NCBI GenBank assembly: GCA_958299035.1
Contig: CATQJL010000112.1
Coordinates: 41,110,833-41,174,832, forward strand
Direction: 5' to 3'
Origin: Cylicocyclus nassatus
Lineage: Eukaryota; Nematoda; Chromadorea; Rhabditida; Strongylidae
Length of the DNA stretch: 64,000 nt
Below, piece after piece: positions 45,785-59,900 of this stretch. Numbering within the stretch: the first letter of the stretch is position 1; each line of letters begins with the position of its first letter. The notes below the pieces were generated by a model. The model was given only the letters and a program-made list of their open reading frames with translations, did not search any database and was not told the DNA's origin. Position numbers and translations under genes: made by a program.

Positions 45785-47307
45785 TCGTTCTTGAACATTT
45801 TATGGGCACAATAATTGAGTTGGATTTGCTTCGAAATCAGCTTTCTGAATTTTCCTATACCATAAAGTGCTCAAAAAGCCGCAGTTTTTCCTACAAATAC
45901 TTAATTACAGGCTTCAAAAACTTGACTTCTATCATCTAGAGAATAGATATGTAATATAGGCAAAGGCTTACTTTACGTGAGTGCTAACAGTGCCTTTTGG
46001 ATTATTAGGATATGATTTTTTTGAATGGGAAAATTTGGCATCAGTGCTGAATTGCTTGAAGAACCATAGCGATAACATGACAAGAGGTGCAAATCAAAAG
46101 AAAATGTAGCTCTCAGAATCAGGATGGAGATCTGAGTTGTACGATAAGTCACTCTTTTATCTATCATGTTCTCTGATTTTAGGTGATTGACTCAGAAAAC
46201 TGACAAAACTTTTGGGACAGCCTAGTCTTTTCGAGACTTTCTTTTTTGAACACAAACTTTTCTGCAAAACACAAAAATGTAGAATCAACAGTTTAAAGCT
46301 CAGCCAGGGGTAGTTATGGAGCTCGCTCACCCGAATATCATATCAGTCCACTAGCGTTTTAAACTGAGGTCAGATGAAATTGTAACTCTTCCAGCAGTCT
46401 CTAGCATGCGAAATGATAAAGTTCGCTATAGAATGTACCTCCAACGAAGGTTCCTTGTCGCCTTTTTGAACACACCATCCTTTGATAACATATCTAAATT
46501 TTGAATGAAGAATGCGAGTTGTTGGGACGATGTATAATTGGAATATTCTTATTTTCATTTTTCATTTTCATTTTCATTTGTACGCTCAAGGCGTTCCATA
46601 ACAAAAAAAAACACATCAAGAAGTTAGTAATCAGCGGAATGAACAAGAAAGGTAAACCAATGCAGATATCATCAAGTCAATCCGAGTCTAATCCTAGTCA
46701 GACTAAAGCAAGAGATAATGCCTTTGATTATTAACTGATTTAATTATTATTGAAAATAAGAAATTTCCGATCTGCGCTCGAAACCTCTCGTTTTATCAAG
46801 TGAAGCACCGTTAATTTTGGAAGTAATGAGCGCATGAATCGCTTACCACAGATAATATCTGCCGTCACACTTTTGCTGAAAACACAACAAAAGGTATGGT
46901 GCTTCCTTATAATTCTGAAATCGGAGCAATCCTGAACAATTTGCGAGACGATAGTGCTTATTCCTCCATGGATTGGCACCTATGGGTAGCGATTGTTGGA
47001 GTAAGCTAAGGACTTCTTATCAACATAATACGCGACCACAAAAAATCAAAAAAATGTTTTTACTTAGGAATCAATAAATATTAGAAAGCTATCAAAGTGC
47101 TCCGCTCAACGGAAGCACAATATAAGCAAAGTACTAAGTAAGACACTTCGTCAATAAAAGCACGTGGAGCAACATTGATCAATGAACCGGTACATAAACA
47201 ACGCATGCACAAATGACAAAAACTGAAAAAAAAACGATGAAATAAAGATAAATACGAATAACAAGTTAACAATGATAATACTGGATGATTTCATTGATAG
47301 ACAAGAT
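45785..47307. other. intergenic DNA 3' of the spectraplakin gene
   Basis: Apart from the weak small ORF at 46501 I see no supported gene. The segment next to 47307 would hold the 3' UTR and polyadenylation region of the minus-strand spectraplakin. Several AATAAA-like sites occur on that strand, and I cannot choose between them. Confidence 0.4.
46501..46734 (+). CDS. possible small single-pass membrane protein
   Basis: A 77-codon open frame has a short polar start, one hydrophobic stretch built from Phe/Ile (partly from a TTTTCATT microsatellite), and a basic then Ser-rich tail. No family is recognised. The repeat-driven hydrophobic core makes a chance frame quite possible. Confidence 0.2.
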   Translation: MNEECELLGRCIIGIFLFSFFIFIFICTLKAFHNKKKHIKKLVISGMNKKGKPMQISSSQSESNPSQTKARDNAFDY

Positions 47308-47926
47308 TCAAGGCTTCGAGTTGACTGTTGAGTTCTTTTGATTCCGCAAAGACGGAATGCGAGTAGGTCTCTCATCTCCTGTGTATTCTGATGCACGAGA
47401 ATGTGGTCTGGAGGATGGGGTAGCTATGGAATCACGACTGTTTGACAAGAGAGTGCGCGTCACTGATCCTTCTAAAAAATTAACATTGTATTTATGGTTA
47501 GTAATCTTGAAGAGAAGTAATAGAGGTTACGATACCGATAGTGCTTTCATGATCCTTTCGAAGCGGAAACATTGGCATGCTTCTTTCGGTCTTTTCCCGA
47601 ACTTTCATCACTGGTCCAGCCGTCGCCTAGAATCAAAATGGCATGAGAAGTAAATAGAAATGTTCCAACCAGCAACACTACGGTTTTTCCTTAACTTTCT
47701 GCAGAGAAACTGAGGTCATGAACTTATGCAGCATTGTTATTTTTTTTTCAAAAAAAAAACATTCAAAGAATGAAAGATTTCAACAGGAAAAAGGGCGGAA
47801 GGTAACCATCACATACACATACATTATTGCTTGTAGTTCTTCGACGACCTTTTGTGAAAGCACGCATAGTGTCAATAGCAGTACTGGGAGCTACGTCTTT
47901 GTAGAACATATCAATATTGAGCCGGC
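47308..47926 (-). CDS. vab-10: spectraplakin exons, C-terminal tail
   Basis: Three exons: 47823-47926, 47536-47626 and 47308-47471. They join in phase and follow GAS2 as [10 protein letters not shown], a basic stretch ([11 protein letters not shown]) and a Ser/Arg/Pro-rich end with the PTRIPSLR motif. The stop TGA is at 47308-47310. Such disordered basic Ser-rich tails, often with SxIP-type EB1-binding motifs, are usual in the family. The PTRIPSLR context (R-I-P) resembles one, but I infer no more than that. Confidence 0.82.
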
Positions 47927-50900
47927 CTAAAAATGTATTACGAATATCCGAGCTTTATTCGCACTGTGCCATACCCTTTGCTCTGCAAGGATCATGTTTT
48001 GAAAGGAACTCGTCCAAAGCCTCCCAGCCACCACCGACACGAACCATAACAGTTGACCGTAAAATTCGTACCATACGTTTGATTTGGGTATCCCCGAACT
48101 GTAATGAAGCAAATGCAGATGAACGAGATATGAGGAAACTTATGCATTAAGATACGTACACGATAATGTCCTTCAGCGACTTTCTCAATTTTGAATTGTT
48201 GGCAGCAGCTGCAAGCGTTCTTCTGCTTGGTTATCTCCTCATTCACTTTTTCGTGTTCATTTGGTGGCTTGAGCTCTCTCTGGAGAACAAATCACATTGA
48301 TTCCAGAGTTACTCCAACAGATAAAGGATATATCAGGATTTAGAAAGAAAAATCGCACCTATGCTTTAGGTAAGTGGTAAGCTGAAATCATGCGCTGAGA
48401 TTTTATACTAGACCTACCGATCTATCGAATCGAAGAGCATCAATGAATTCCTTCGAATTGATCAATCCATCACCCTTATCAAAGAGATCAGCGACTTTGT
48501 TCATCTCCAAACGAGATGTTGGGAATTCTAAATGAAATACTGTTCGACAAAAGACCTCGCAAATGTTTTGATCTCTGCAAACCTTTCATAATACTCAGCA
48601 ACAATGCTTGTGAAAAACTGCGCTTGTTTAGAGTTCAACAGACCAAAAAATATAATGCTCTAACACTTGTGATCCATTCAAATGCTTTTTGTATCAGTAA
48701 GCAAGGATGCACTAATCATCTCGATCACTCAAGCTTTCCTTTATACTACACCATGCTTTCAAACAACAACTTCATCAATTTTACGGAACCTCCGCCCTCC
48801 CATGTAACGATTACACTCGATAACGTTGTAAAAATTCAAATTTTGCTAAATTCCGAGAGGATTTCTTTAAGCATGTTTTGCAGAGATATGTATAACTTCG
48901 ACTCACTGCTGGCTAGTATGCCATCTATAAAGACGTCTCTTGGTACACTGCCGGTATGACTTCGATCAATCCTTCGGAAGAGATCTGATACACGAGCCTA
49001 AAAAGTAGCCATTTACTGTGATCCACTAACACTGAATATTCGGGGATCTTACCTTCCTATTGTCATTCCATTCAACGTACTGCTCTTTCCAATTCTCCCA
49101 TCGCCATCCTTCTAATCGTCGCATCTCCTCAAGCAGCTGGCGCTGATTTTCCAAAGCAGTATGGTGGCCGATGGAATCCAACCACAGTTGTTTCCATTCA
49201 TCAGAAAGTTTGGTCGCAGCAGCATTTCTGCAATATATTTGAGGCAATTTTTTAGTATAGAAAATCGAAGTAATCTCTACCTTTTGCCCTTTTTATTATG
49301 CTTGATGGCAGCATCAACTTGTGGCTGTTTTTCACGCAATTCGTTATCGAACTTCTCCTGCTCCGTTTGAGCTGTGCCCATCTGCAATGAATTATATTGC
49401 TGGACGAATCCGAGTCTGTAAACTCACCGCGTCCAGATCCTGAGGAAGTGGCTTGCCAAGCATCTTGTTCAGTTCCTCCCTCTTTTGTGCCACAAATTCG
49501 AGCAGCTCAAAAAGAGCTTCCTCTCGTTCTTTATCCTGATGTTGCTGCTCAAGAAGACTGAATTCGCGTTCAGAAGTTTTCTCCTCGACTTCCTGCAAAT
49601 ATTCATTGCATCAAGTCCTTTTGTCTCCCACTACTATTTACAACCCACCTTCCATCTGTTCTCTACAACACGTAGCCAGTGTTTCATTGGCTGCTCAGCT
49701 CTAGCATTGCATTTCGACTGAATTTCACGACCAGCATCAAGACACGAGTCTCTCTTGTCGCGATTGTTATGAAGCTCAGTCTAGAAGCGCGAAGTATACT
49801 TTGTTTTCATTTAAATTTTATTAAGCAAACCTTTACGTCCTCTACGCGAGACAATGCTAGTGCAATGTCGCCGCCAGTTGTCTGCAACCAAGTTCATATG
49901 AAAGAAGCTGATTATGTCGTGCACAAGTGAGACTTACGTTGAGTTTCCCTTCCGTCTCCACAAGCCAATCGAGAAGACTGTGAACCTTCTTATCAAAATC
50001 AGTGGCTCGTTTTGTTGCATCATCGAGGGCTTCAGATCGAGCATGGGCCTCTTCTTCCAAACGTTTCCATTTCTCACTCACTCTGTCGCATATACTTTTG
50101 ATGGGGCTATTTTCATCGTTATCATTGCCTGATAGCTTTGCCGCCTGTAAACATACGTATGGATCAAGAAGTACCGATGAATCTATGGAATGGTAGTACC
50201 TTGTTCATAATGGTATCCCATGCCCTCTTTTTGGCACTCCTCTCATTTTCTCGCTTCTTGTGCTCATCCATAAGGGATTTCACAGTGTCCACATCGCCAA
50301 GAACTCGTTTATCACTAGCTGCATTCTTCGCTAGTTCAACATCCACCCATGCTTCCAGCTCCAAGATGGCTTCATCAAAGGCGCTGCTGTCGAGAAGGAC
50401 CTGAACATGTAGTCAAAGATTGCTCATAGGATATGACGGGAAGACTATATAGCTGGCAGTTTCCCAGCACATCACATAAACAAGATGGATACATACCTGC
50501 TCAGCGGCTTGACGTCTCTGGCTAGTTGTTTCGAGCATAGCATTCCAGCGCTTTCTAAGGTTTTCGTTTCTGGAAAATATTATCAAGTTTATTTTTATAA
50601 CACTGTATTGTTGAATTACAATAATGCTATCCATTCACTAACATTTCCTGTATTTTCTTCACTTCAGAACGCGGAGCTCGGTCTATCAGACTTTTTCCAC
50701 GCTTGTAAGTAGTATCGAAATCGGCTTGTCGGCTGGATAAATCTGCTTGCACAGCCTCAAAAGGAACTTTTTTATTCTCCAACATGCCTACGAGAAACAA
50801 ACCTTGATTTTCTCCAGCGAGTTCTTCAGTTTGTCAACATTACTTGTGATCGGCTGAGGACCCGGTAATCTTTCTTCCACTTCATCCAAAAATCCGAGGA

Positions 50901-53900
50901 TACTGGCGGTACCTTTTTCCCAGGTCCGAGCTTCATCCAATGCTGTATTTAATTGCTGAAAAAATAAGTGCGATTTTTGCGATTTTTACCAGTCGGATAA
51001 TAAAAATTATACCTTAGTGCGCTCAGCAGTTCTACTGGATACTTTCTCAAAGCGATGCTTCAAAGAAACGAGACCGTTCTTTATGGGAATGGCATCCTTC
51101 TTCTCACAGTAGTACTGTAGGCGTGTACCAGCAGCTTGTTGTTCCGCCATCAGCTGTTTTCTGTAAACAGGAGAAATGCTTTCAGTGAATACGAAAGAAA
51201 TATGAAGAAATCATGGAAAGAGCAATCTTGCCTTACAACAACTTCGTCAACCCAGTTATCATTTTCCGCAACTTGCGCTTGCAATACGTCTATCAAACGG
51301 CTGACCGGATCCTGAACGAAATACGTCATTTGCATCAGTTGAGAGTTTGGAATCATACCATTGCCGCCAGGCGCTGCTCTGCTTCGGTCAACCATTCGGC
51401 AGTGCTGCGCATAGATGCGTCCAGAGCTACGGCTTCCTCCAGCGCTAGTTGTAACTTCTTCTCGCGATCAGCGCAGAGCTCCTGTGCAAGCAACAATTTT
51501 GACATGTAAGAAAAAAACTTGCTCATTCATTATTTATCTTCGCATATGAGAGACACAGCAGCTTCAGAGTATGGTACAACTTACCGGACGCAATTTTGAG
51601 ATAAAAAGTTTTGAAGACCGGGAAGTTGAGAACTTGAAGAAACTAAAAGGATCTCAACTTGAGATGCTCAAATCATCGGTCAGAGAAGCGCTGACAGATT
51701 TTCGGGCCAAAGGTCTAATCGGAAGATATTCTCTTGTGCAGATCTCCAGACAAATCCGATTCACCTACACCCGAGGAATCCGAGTGCCCAGTCCAAAGAA
51801 TTAAAGATAATTTTTATGAAAACCGATAACTGTAAACTTCAAGGAAGTAAAAACGTTTTCTGTGAAACAGGATACTATTCGTTTTGAGACTGATCGCAAA
51901 ATCACTCAAAATTTTTACGCAGAATTACTCCTCCAGCCTCGCCATTAAGCCATGTCAACTCACTTTTACTTTGGCCCATTTGTTTCGGATCATAGCATGA
52001 TTCCTTCCTATCCAAGTTTGACCGTTGTTTTCGTGGTCGGCAAGGTTATTGTTGGCGTCTTCGATGTATGCTTCAAGCGCAGCTTTGTTTTGAGCTATCT
52101 GAAACCGAGACGATTCTGAGATAGAAAGCCTTTATATGCGCTTTTATCGGGAAATATGACCTCGGCTATGCTTAATAAGGAATTGTGAGAATACGACATG
52201 ATGGCAGAGATAGCTTCGACATCTCACTTCAATGATGACAATTTTTTTACAGACCACTAGTCAACTTCCACAATGCTGGTCTGCTGAACTGAACGGTCAA
52301 AAGCCGCAGTAAGCTACCGCTTACTGCTACAAGATATGAGAAGAGCAACTTAGCTTTAGCAACTGGACATGGAAAGCAAGAGCGTGGAGAGCTCACTACA
52401 GTAGACTTAGTGTAGAAGAGCTAGTACGCCCAGCTTGTTTGAACCGATAGTTCTTTGACTCACGCGTCAAGTCGTATGAATAGATGAGTCGACTAAACGC
52501 GCTTTTTAGAAATTGCTGCTTAGAGTGGGTACGTATACCTATGCGTAGAAGAGCATAGAGTTTCATTCTCGGCAATGATCAAAAGAACAAGGATATAAAC
52601 TCGCGTGTGCAAAAGGATTAGAAGACTCGAATTTTAATTTGAATTCATCCTCATATCTAGAGATTGATATTCAGTTCTCATTTATTTAGAAAAAGATGCC
52701 GAAGAAATTCCATCTCAGCACCAGTAATCCATAGATTTCTTAAGTGGAGGTTCAATGCCTACTCACCTCTGAGCGAAGCACCTTGAAATCATCGAGTTGG
52801 GTCTCTGCAGTCTCCGGTAGCCCTCCTGTAGGTTTTGTGGTCGCCAACTGAGACTCCATATCTTCTAGCCACACCATCCATTGCTCTGCTTCTCGTCCCA
52901 TTTTTTCTGCTTCTGTTTTTGCCTAAAAAATTGTTGCCACATAATATTGTACCTCGCCGATAAGAATGTATCTTGAATGTATCTTACTCGCTCCATTTGC
53001 ACCATTAACGATTGCAGCAAAAGGTTGAGTTCCTTCCATTCCCTATTCATCAGGCTCATCTTCTCCAAAGCGTCGGCGTTGTGCTCATCACGCAGTAGGC
53101 GCTGAGCAGCGGCATTCAGCGTCGCAACGCTGAAATAATGGTCTTGTGGGCAAGAACATTCTATCCCAATGTCTATTTGAATCATCGCTCCATCTCTCGT
53201 TGCTGTGACACTAAATTTTTATGAGTCCGCTATTCAAACAAAGAGCAGCATTGCATAGAGAGTGTGTACGAGGACCACACATAAAAAACTCTTCGCATCA
53301 GGATTGGGATCAGAGGCTGTATCCGTTTGCATTTTCTTCGAAAAACGAGAGTACGTAATGAGATGTAAATGGATCACTGCGGAAAATAAGAGAAAAAAGC
53401 TACCGCAACTTGAGATCTTAGCTTTTTTGGTACCGAAAAAGTGTAAATCTCAAATTTCTGTAGATTCATATGCAGTGGAGTCAGATGGATATGTGTCAAA
53501 ATGCATAATCCAGATTTTGCCTATGTCTCTGCATATTAGTTAACAACAAAAACAGCCGCTAATTACTTTCATGGTCCTATTTGCTCCAGGTCCTCAAGAG
53601 CGAGGCATTTACGGGTACAGAGGTAGGAAAGCATGCAACGGTGATCTTGGAGCAAAAACCTTTCAACATTCCGTTTGCAGCTTCATTTTCAACTCGTTGC
53701 ATCAACACTTTTCGAGCATCCTTGAACTATCGAACATGAACCAAATCGTTTGTCCGAACTCTGCGATTCTATGCATCCTATTGTTAGATCAAATGTCACC
53801 GAACTAAAACCAAAAAGCTATCCATTTCGCATTTGATACGATCTGTTCCCTAACCTACCTCCAATGTTTTTGATATTTACTTAAGCTTACGCTGCGGCAG

Positions 53901-56900
53901 CTTTACTAATTTTTTATGATTAGAAGTTTGGCTAATCGGTGTCGATACACTTTGGTGGATAAAGGATCGTGAGAACTTCAGTTTTGCTGAGTGTACAACT
54001 ATTAGCTGTAGGCACATGTTGCTCATGAGGTACCTACCAGACGATGAGTATCTCTTTACTAAATGACTAGAAGGACTCAAGTTGGTTATTACTCTACTAA
54101 GATGCTCAGAACGCATGTTTAGGTGATTTTTCTGTACGTACTCTCTCGGACATGTAAAAGGAATTTTCATTAGCTAGATAAATACCGACTGACGCAGATA
54201 TGGAGGCTTACTGAGATATCGAATATACTCCCTATGAAATTTAACCCCATAAATTATTTATTTACCGTCCCGTCGTCGCGACGTCTTAACTTTTGTTACA
54301 TAACTCTACTACACCATATAAAATATCAATACATTTCTAGTTCGCATTTCCCTACAATGCTACAGTAGGACTTTCGTCACGCGTATAACAGCGAATAAGG
54401 TACGAATGTTGCAAAAACTCTGTTCTTGCTTATAAGGGTGATGAAGCATGTATACCTTGTAGGCGCATGTAAGGATATGCGCCTTTATCGACAAAAGACC
54501 CAACCGCTTGGCCAGTTTTTAATTGCTGATATTTGATGCATCCTGACACGCACTTTCATCTTCTAAACCGTCACCAGATGAGGAATAGTGCGCAACAAAA
54601 AACAGCTTTATGATACGAAAAGTTTGCAGCAGCGCCTTCAAAAATAGTTGAAAATCTGCAGCTGTAGTTTTTCGCGCTGCAACAGATGACTAGTGTTAGA
54701 GTTCATAGCTACTTACACATATTCTTTTCGTTAATGCGCCAGTCAGCCGACTCATTGTTGAGAATATGACCCTTACGCGGCGCACCCAGGATTTCCAATC
54801 GGGTGAAACGCAATATTATGGGATGCCATTTGAGAATTGATACTAAGCATTTTGAACGGGTGTATGCCCTTCTGAACCGCTCCGTCCTAGCGCTAATTAC
54901 CCTGCCCCAGAGCGGCAGTAATCACTTTGCCTTTTTTATAATCTAACAGAGTTTTTAAACATTTCGGGGTATTTCAAAGCAAGCGAGTGCACAGTTTCGG
55001 TCGATAATAGTGTCGATGTTTTATAAGAAGACAAAATTGGGGAAGATTGAAATTTTTTTCTATCTTCTCTATCTCGTAATTTCCTCGTCGCAGTTCCACA
55101 AACCACCGCAAAATTTGCACATGTAAGCTGAAAATCTATGTATGCCACCCTCGTGCTAAATCTGATTCCCACGTTAGAATCCAAGTTCTTCTTTGATTCT
55201 TCTCTTTAAAAAAGTGCTTTTACCTAACTCGGCCAATTTGAGAGTGCCTGCGTCTCCAACGACAGCGTAGCTCTCTCACGGTAGCGCCGACCAATCAGAG
55301 GCGCGCAGTAATTAGGCTGCTAGGGCTAGCGGTACAGAAGTGCCGTCTCCCATTTTGAACGCATACTCCAGCACTTAGTTTTATGATTAAGCGCCAAACT
55401 CTCAAACTTTTCCTGAGGGCAGTGGAACGAACTCCTGATCTTTTTGCGATGCCATGGCATGTCGAGGATCAGTATTCAGCGGAGGAGCTCCAAAGATAGA
55501 AAGTAAAGTTCGTCTTTCTCTCTCTCTCTTCCATACCCTCGATACATAGAGCCACGTACTCTGGTAACCTTCACTTTGAGGGCTATGAGGGAACACAACC
55601 TTCACCTGAAAAAAAAACAGAAGTCATCCGGGGCTTCGCCCTGGATGTTATTATCCTGACTGCATCGGAACGAATGTTAATGAAGAAATTATAGGAGATA
55701 ATATTTCTAAGTTATCTCAGCGAAACCGAGAATTTGCGTTTTCATGGCCTTTTTTACGTTAAAAAGAAGGTTTCTATGAAATTTTCACCAAAATTCAGGA
55801 CAATCTTTCTCAGTTAACATCTTTTTTGATCACAATCGAGTTTCAGCAGTTTAGAAAAGCTATTGGAGTTAAATAAAAACGAGAAACCGCGCTTGAATTT
55901 GCGCAGAGAGTCGCGCACGAAAACGCCAGTTTACCTCGTTAATGAGTGATTTTCAAAGCTTGGGACGTTGTCAGTTCTCGTCGCCGTGTTATGACGATCA
56001 GAATGATATATAATGTTGCAGGGTTTCGTTGAGACACCGCGGAGATCTACTATCAGAGCCAAATGCCCCGTCGGCTCTGGTCTGTCTCCGCTGCTCGTCT
56101 GCGTCTCCGCACGCTGCGCGCTACCTCGCTACCCCAAACGCGGGGCGCGGGGCATTTGGCTCTGGTACCCTTTTCTTCGCTGTTTCGAACCCAATTTTAA
56201 CAAGCTATATATCATTTTGAAGCTCTTGATCTCTATTTTTACGCTGACAACGTCCCAAAACCATATCTTTTGATTTGGTCGAGAAATCCGGCAAAAACTT
56301 TGTTTTCGAAAATCTCTTGTTTTTCTCCCAGTTTAACTCTTTTCACGCGGTTTTTTCGTGCATTCTATAGATCTTGCTTCTGTCCGTAATGCAGACAACC
56401 ACCCAGCCCTTATCTCTTCGATTATGGTGGAACTTTTTGCGAAAAATCGTAAAAAGTGCGTTTTTCTTTACCTTGTTCTGTTTCAGTGCTTTCGCAGCGA
56501 TTTTTTTCCAGCTCGGGCGATTGTTGCTCAGAACAATAAGCGCAACAATCCAGACAACGTCCCAGGAAACAGAAACGTCAATGCGGGGGTAAAAATTTAA
56601 AGGACGCATCAAAAATCAAAACCCCGTGTTGCGAATTGCTGGTCCTGAAGCGAAATTTGCACATTGAAAAGCCGCCAAATGAAAGATTCCAAATCCCATT
56701 GCAGCGTTTTTATCCGGTTTTCAGCACTTTGTTTTGCTTTTTCTATCTGTTTTACGTCATATTCTTTTCTCTGATCTTCTTTAAACAACCTTCACTATTC
56801 ATGACGTCAGATGTTCAAACAACCTTCACTTTTGACGCCCTGTCTCTGGACTATCGAAGGTATGCTCTCTTCCCTTCCCCCCCCCCCCCCCGAATGAGCT

Positions 56901-59900
56901 ATCCAGATATTTTCGGCCTTCGCGCTTAACTTCTTGTATTTGTCTCATACTAACCTGGCCTCATGAGCTTGTACATCATTTGACACAACAATAAGTTGGC
57001 ATCTCTGGATTTCCAACTGACGAAGAGTTGGCGCAGCCACAGAAAGCTCATCCAGAGTTCCTCGAGTCTTTCTCATCCAGACGATCAGCTGATCAGCAGC
57101 TTCCGACAATCGTCCCATTTGCAACAACATACGCTCCACCTTCAAACATTCAGTTTTAGCTAAAGTTCATCATAGTTTCAGGCAATTACCCTGTTTTCTC
57201 TGTCACAAAGCGCAGCATATAGCTGTGACCATCGCAGATTGAGTCTGTTAACCGGTTGCCGGATAGCAGCCGATTGATGAGCCGGTGCACCACTAGCGAT
57301 TTGACTCGCTGTATATGTAAGTTGTTCCTGAATATCAAAAAGTTGCAAAATATTCGGTTTGGCTTCTGATAGAGTTTTACCTTCAGCACAGCTTGCTTAT
57401 CCATCTCATCCTTGAACATTTGCAGCTCCTCAAGAAGACGTGGTATCTCATCGATCTTGGATATAAGATATTGGTAAGCATTAGCAGCAAAAAACGTGAA
57501 TAACACTACTTTTAGCTCCTCAACAGGTGGCAATTTTCCGAGTCGAGCTTCAGCATGATCAAGCCAGGCAAGAAGACTTGCCATGTCCGTGTGGAATACC
57601 ATGGCGTCTTCCATGGCAGCAACGAGATCCCTTCAATGACGATTGTATGAAACTAGGAACGGGAAAATCTTAACCCTGAAAAATCTACCGATTTTTGTCG
57701 GCAAAGAGTTTGGTGATTGTGGCCCATCCATCTTGCACAGCATCCACTTGAGCAGTTATCACTGTTTGTTCCTCAGATGGTATGATACCCGACAATGCCG
57801 CACTCGCCTAATACCAGTCTCTCAGTGGAGAAAAGCGCGAGTTTAGGAATTACCTACCTCACGAAGCTCGATCAGTTTGCTTTCGGTGCTTGCCATATTA
57901 CTCGCCACACTCTTCATTTCAGCCTGTTGCAGCTGTAGCTGCTCCGGCTGACCGGCAGCGGGTTCAACCGATTCCAAACGTATGCGGATATCATCAATCT
58001 AAACCTCTCAGTATGCAGATGAACTTACAGAAGCAGATGCTTACCGCTTTTTGGCATTCATCCAGCTCATGCCAGAAATGTCTGGCCTTTTCCAAGATCG
58101 ACTCTAGGAAGTCGCCCCTATCTTCTGCTTCTTGCTCTATGCTGCCCCATAATTCTGATAGCCGCTTGAGTTTCCCAATGATTTCATCTCTAGCAGGATC
58201 GTCTAAAAGGCAGAGAATAACTTGTTACTCTTACTCAATTTGGACGAAACTTATTACCTGGTGGAAGTGATGCTAATAACTCAGCAGCGCTTTCTTTAAG
58301 AGCAGTATATGCCGATTGCTTTGCGCGAAGGCCTTCTTTGATCGCATGATTCTCAGCAATTTGAGTTTTCAACAGTGTGGGGTCAGAGGAGATCGAGTAA
58401 TTTTGGCGTAATCGGTCGGAAGCTCCACGGAGAGTCTCCGCAAAGTTGTCCAGACGTTCACCAATGCCACTAGTCGCATCAACAATACTGTCGAGTGCTT
58501 GACCACGAGCCTCTATAGCAGCACGCATTTCCTTATATCTGAATTAAGACATTCAGAAAAGGGAGATGAAAAGAGAATTATTGCCAGTTTGCTATCAAGT
58601 TTTAAAACCAACTTTGCGACGATCTCATCAGCTAATTCCCCTAGTTTTACGCCATCTTCGTGCACGCAAATCTCTTGTAAAGCGCTGACGTCGCTTCGGA
58701 ATTGTTCCACAATCGGCACATATGCCAAGATTCCCGCGGCAAGTTCCTGTAGCCAAGACGTTTGCATTCCATAGAGGAGTGATAGTAAACTTACAGCATT
58801 GTGTTCTCGTTGCTGTCTTAGCTGAGGCAACGGAGTGACCGTTGTAAGTTCAGGAGCTGATCGCAACTCGTCGTCAACTTGATCGAGCCATGTACTAAGG
58901 CGATCAAATTCGATTGCCAAGTGTTGAGACAGTGCCAGAGCTCTTTCGAGCACTTCCGTGCGATCCATGCAGAGCTTGGTGACCTGGATGGATACAAAAT
59001 GGAAGAGAACATTGTCTTCGCACTTACCTCATCCACCAAATCTTTGGCTTGATCACACTGTTCTATCAATGCTGTAACCGCCTCTCCTCCATCTCCGCTT
59101 AACTCACGACAAATTTTTTTGATGTCTACCGTAACCTCACGAAGACGAGTCTAAACAAATCTTTATTTTACGAAAAGTCTGCAACTCGCTCGTGCGCACC
59201 TTGTTGAGAGTGACATCGTCATTCATAACCAGTTGATTCCGTAATTGAGTCCGAGCAAATTCAGGATCAATGGAAGGTGGACCAGCTGCAGCGACACGAT
59301 CACGAGCGTCAGCGAACCATTCCAGAAGGAAGTTCAGCTCATCAAATACCGCTCGGCTTTGACGATCTGCCACGTCCAGACGTTCAGCGCGACGGGCCAC
59401 CTATTAACTAGAAGCTTAATCTACATCCCTCAAACATTTGAAAAAACTACACCTTCTCAGCTATTTGGTTGACTCGGCGATTCATTTCAGTAGTACTCTG
59501 GAATAATTCCTCGGCCTGATCAGGACTGCTCAACGCTTGCAGTTGCGATGATACCGCTACCAAATCATCCACTTCAGGACGCCAATGGCTAACTCCTTCT
59601 TCCATCGTGAATACCAGCTGAATAGTCGTGTAGCCAGTAGACATCATGTGACACTCAAGCCCTTGAAGGCAATCCATGTTCAAAACAGGGAGTCTTATAA
59701 TTCTAGTCGTTAGGATAACAGCCGCCCAACTAGGCTTAGGTATGGAGGCAGAACACGGTGCCGGAAGCGAGAAAACCCTTTAGCAAAATTCGCTTTTCTT
59801 GCAAATCTAGCATGCTGCCACTGCATGGTTACAACACGACACCTAGTGTACTCTCTCATTAATCTTCTGAAAGATGTGTTTTACCTGTGTTTGTGTTTCC

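Noticed and set aside
48516..48959. 147-codon plus-strand open frame
   Set aside because: It covers an intron between the two EF-hand exons of the minus-strand spectraplakin, and the exon phases on both sides join perfectly across it.
55402..56612. Short open frames on both strands inside the 3.8-kb intron
   Set aside because: They lie in the fold-back element or in low-complexity sequence and have no splice or domain support.
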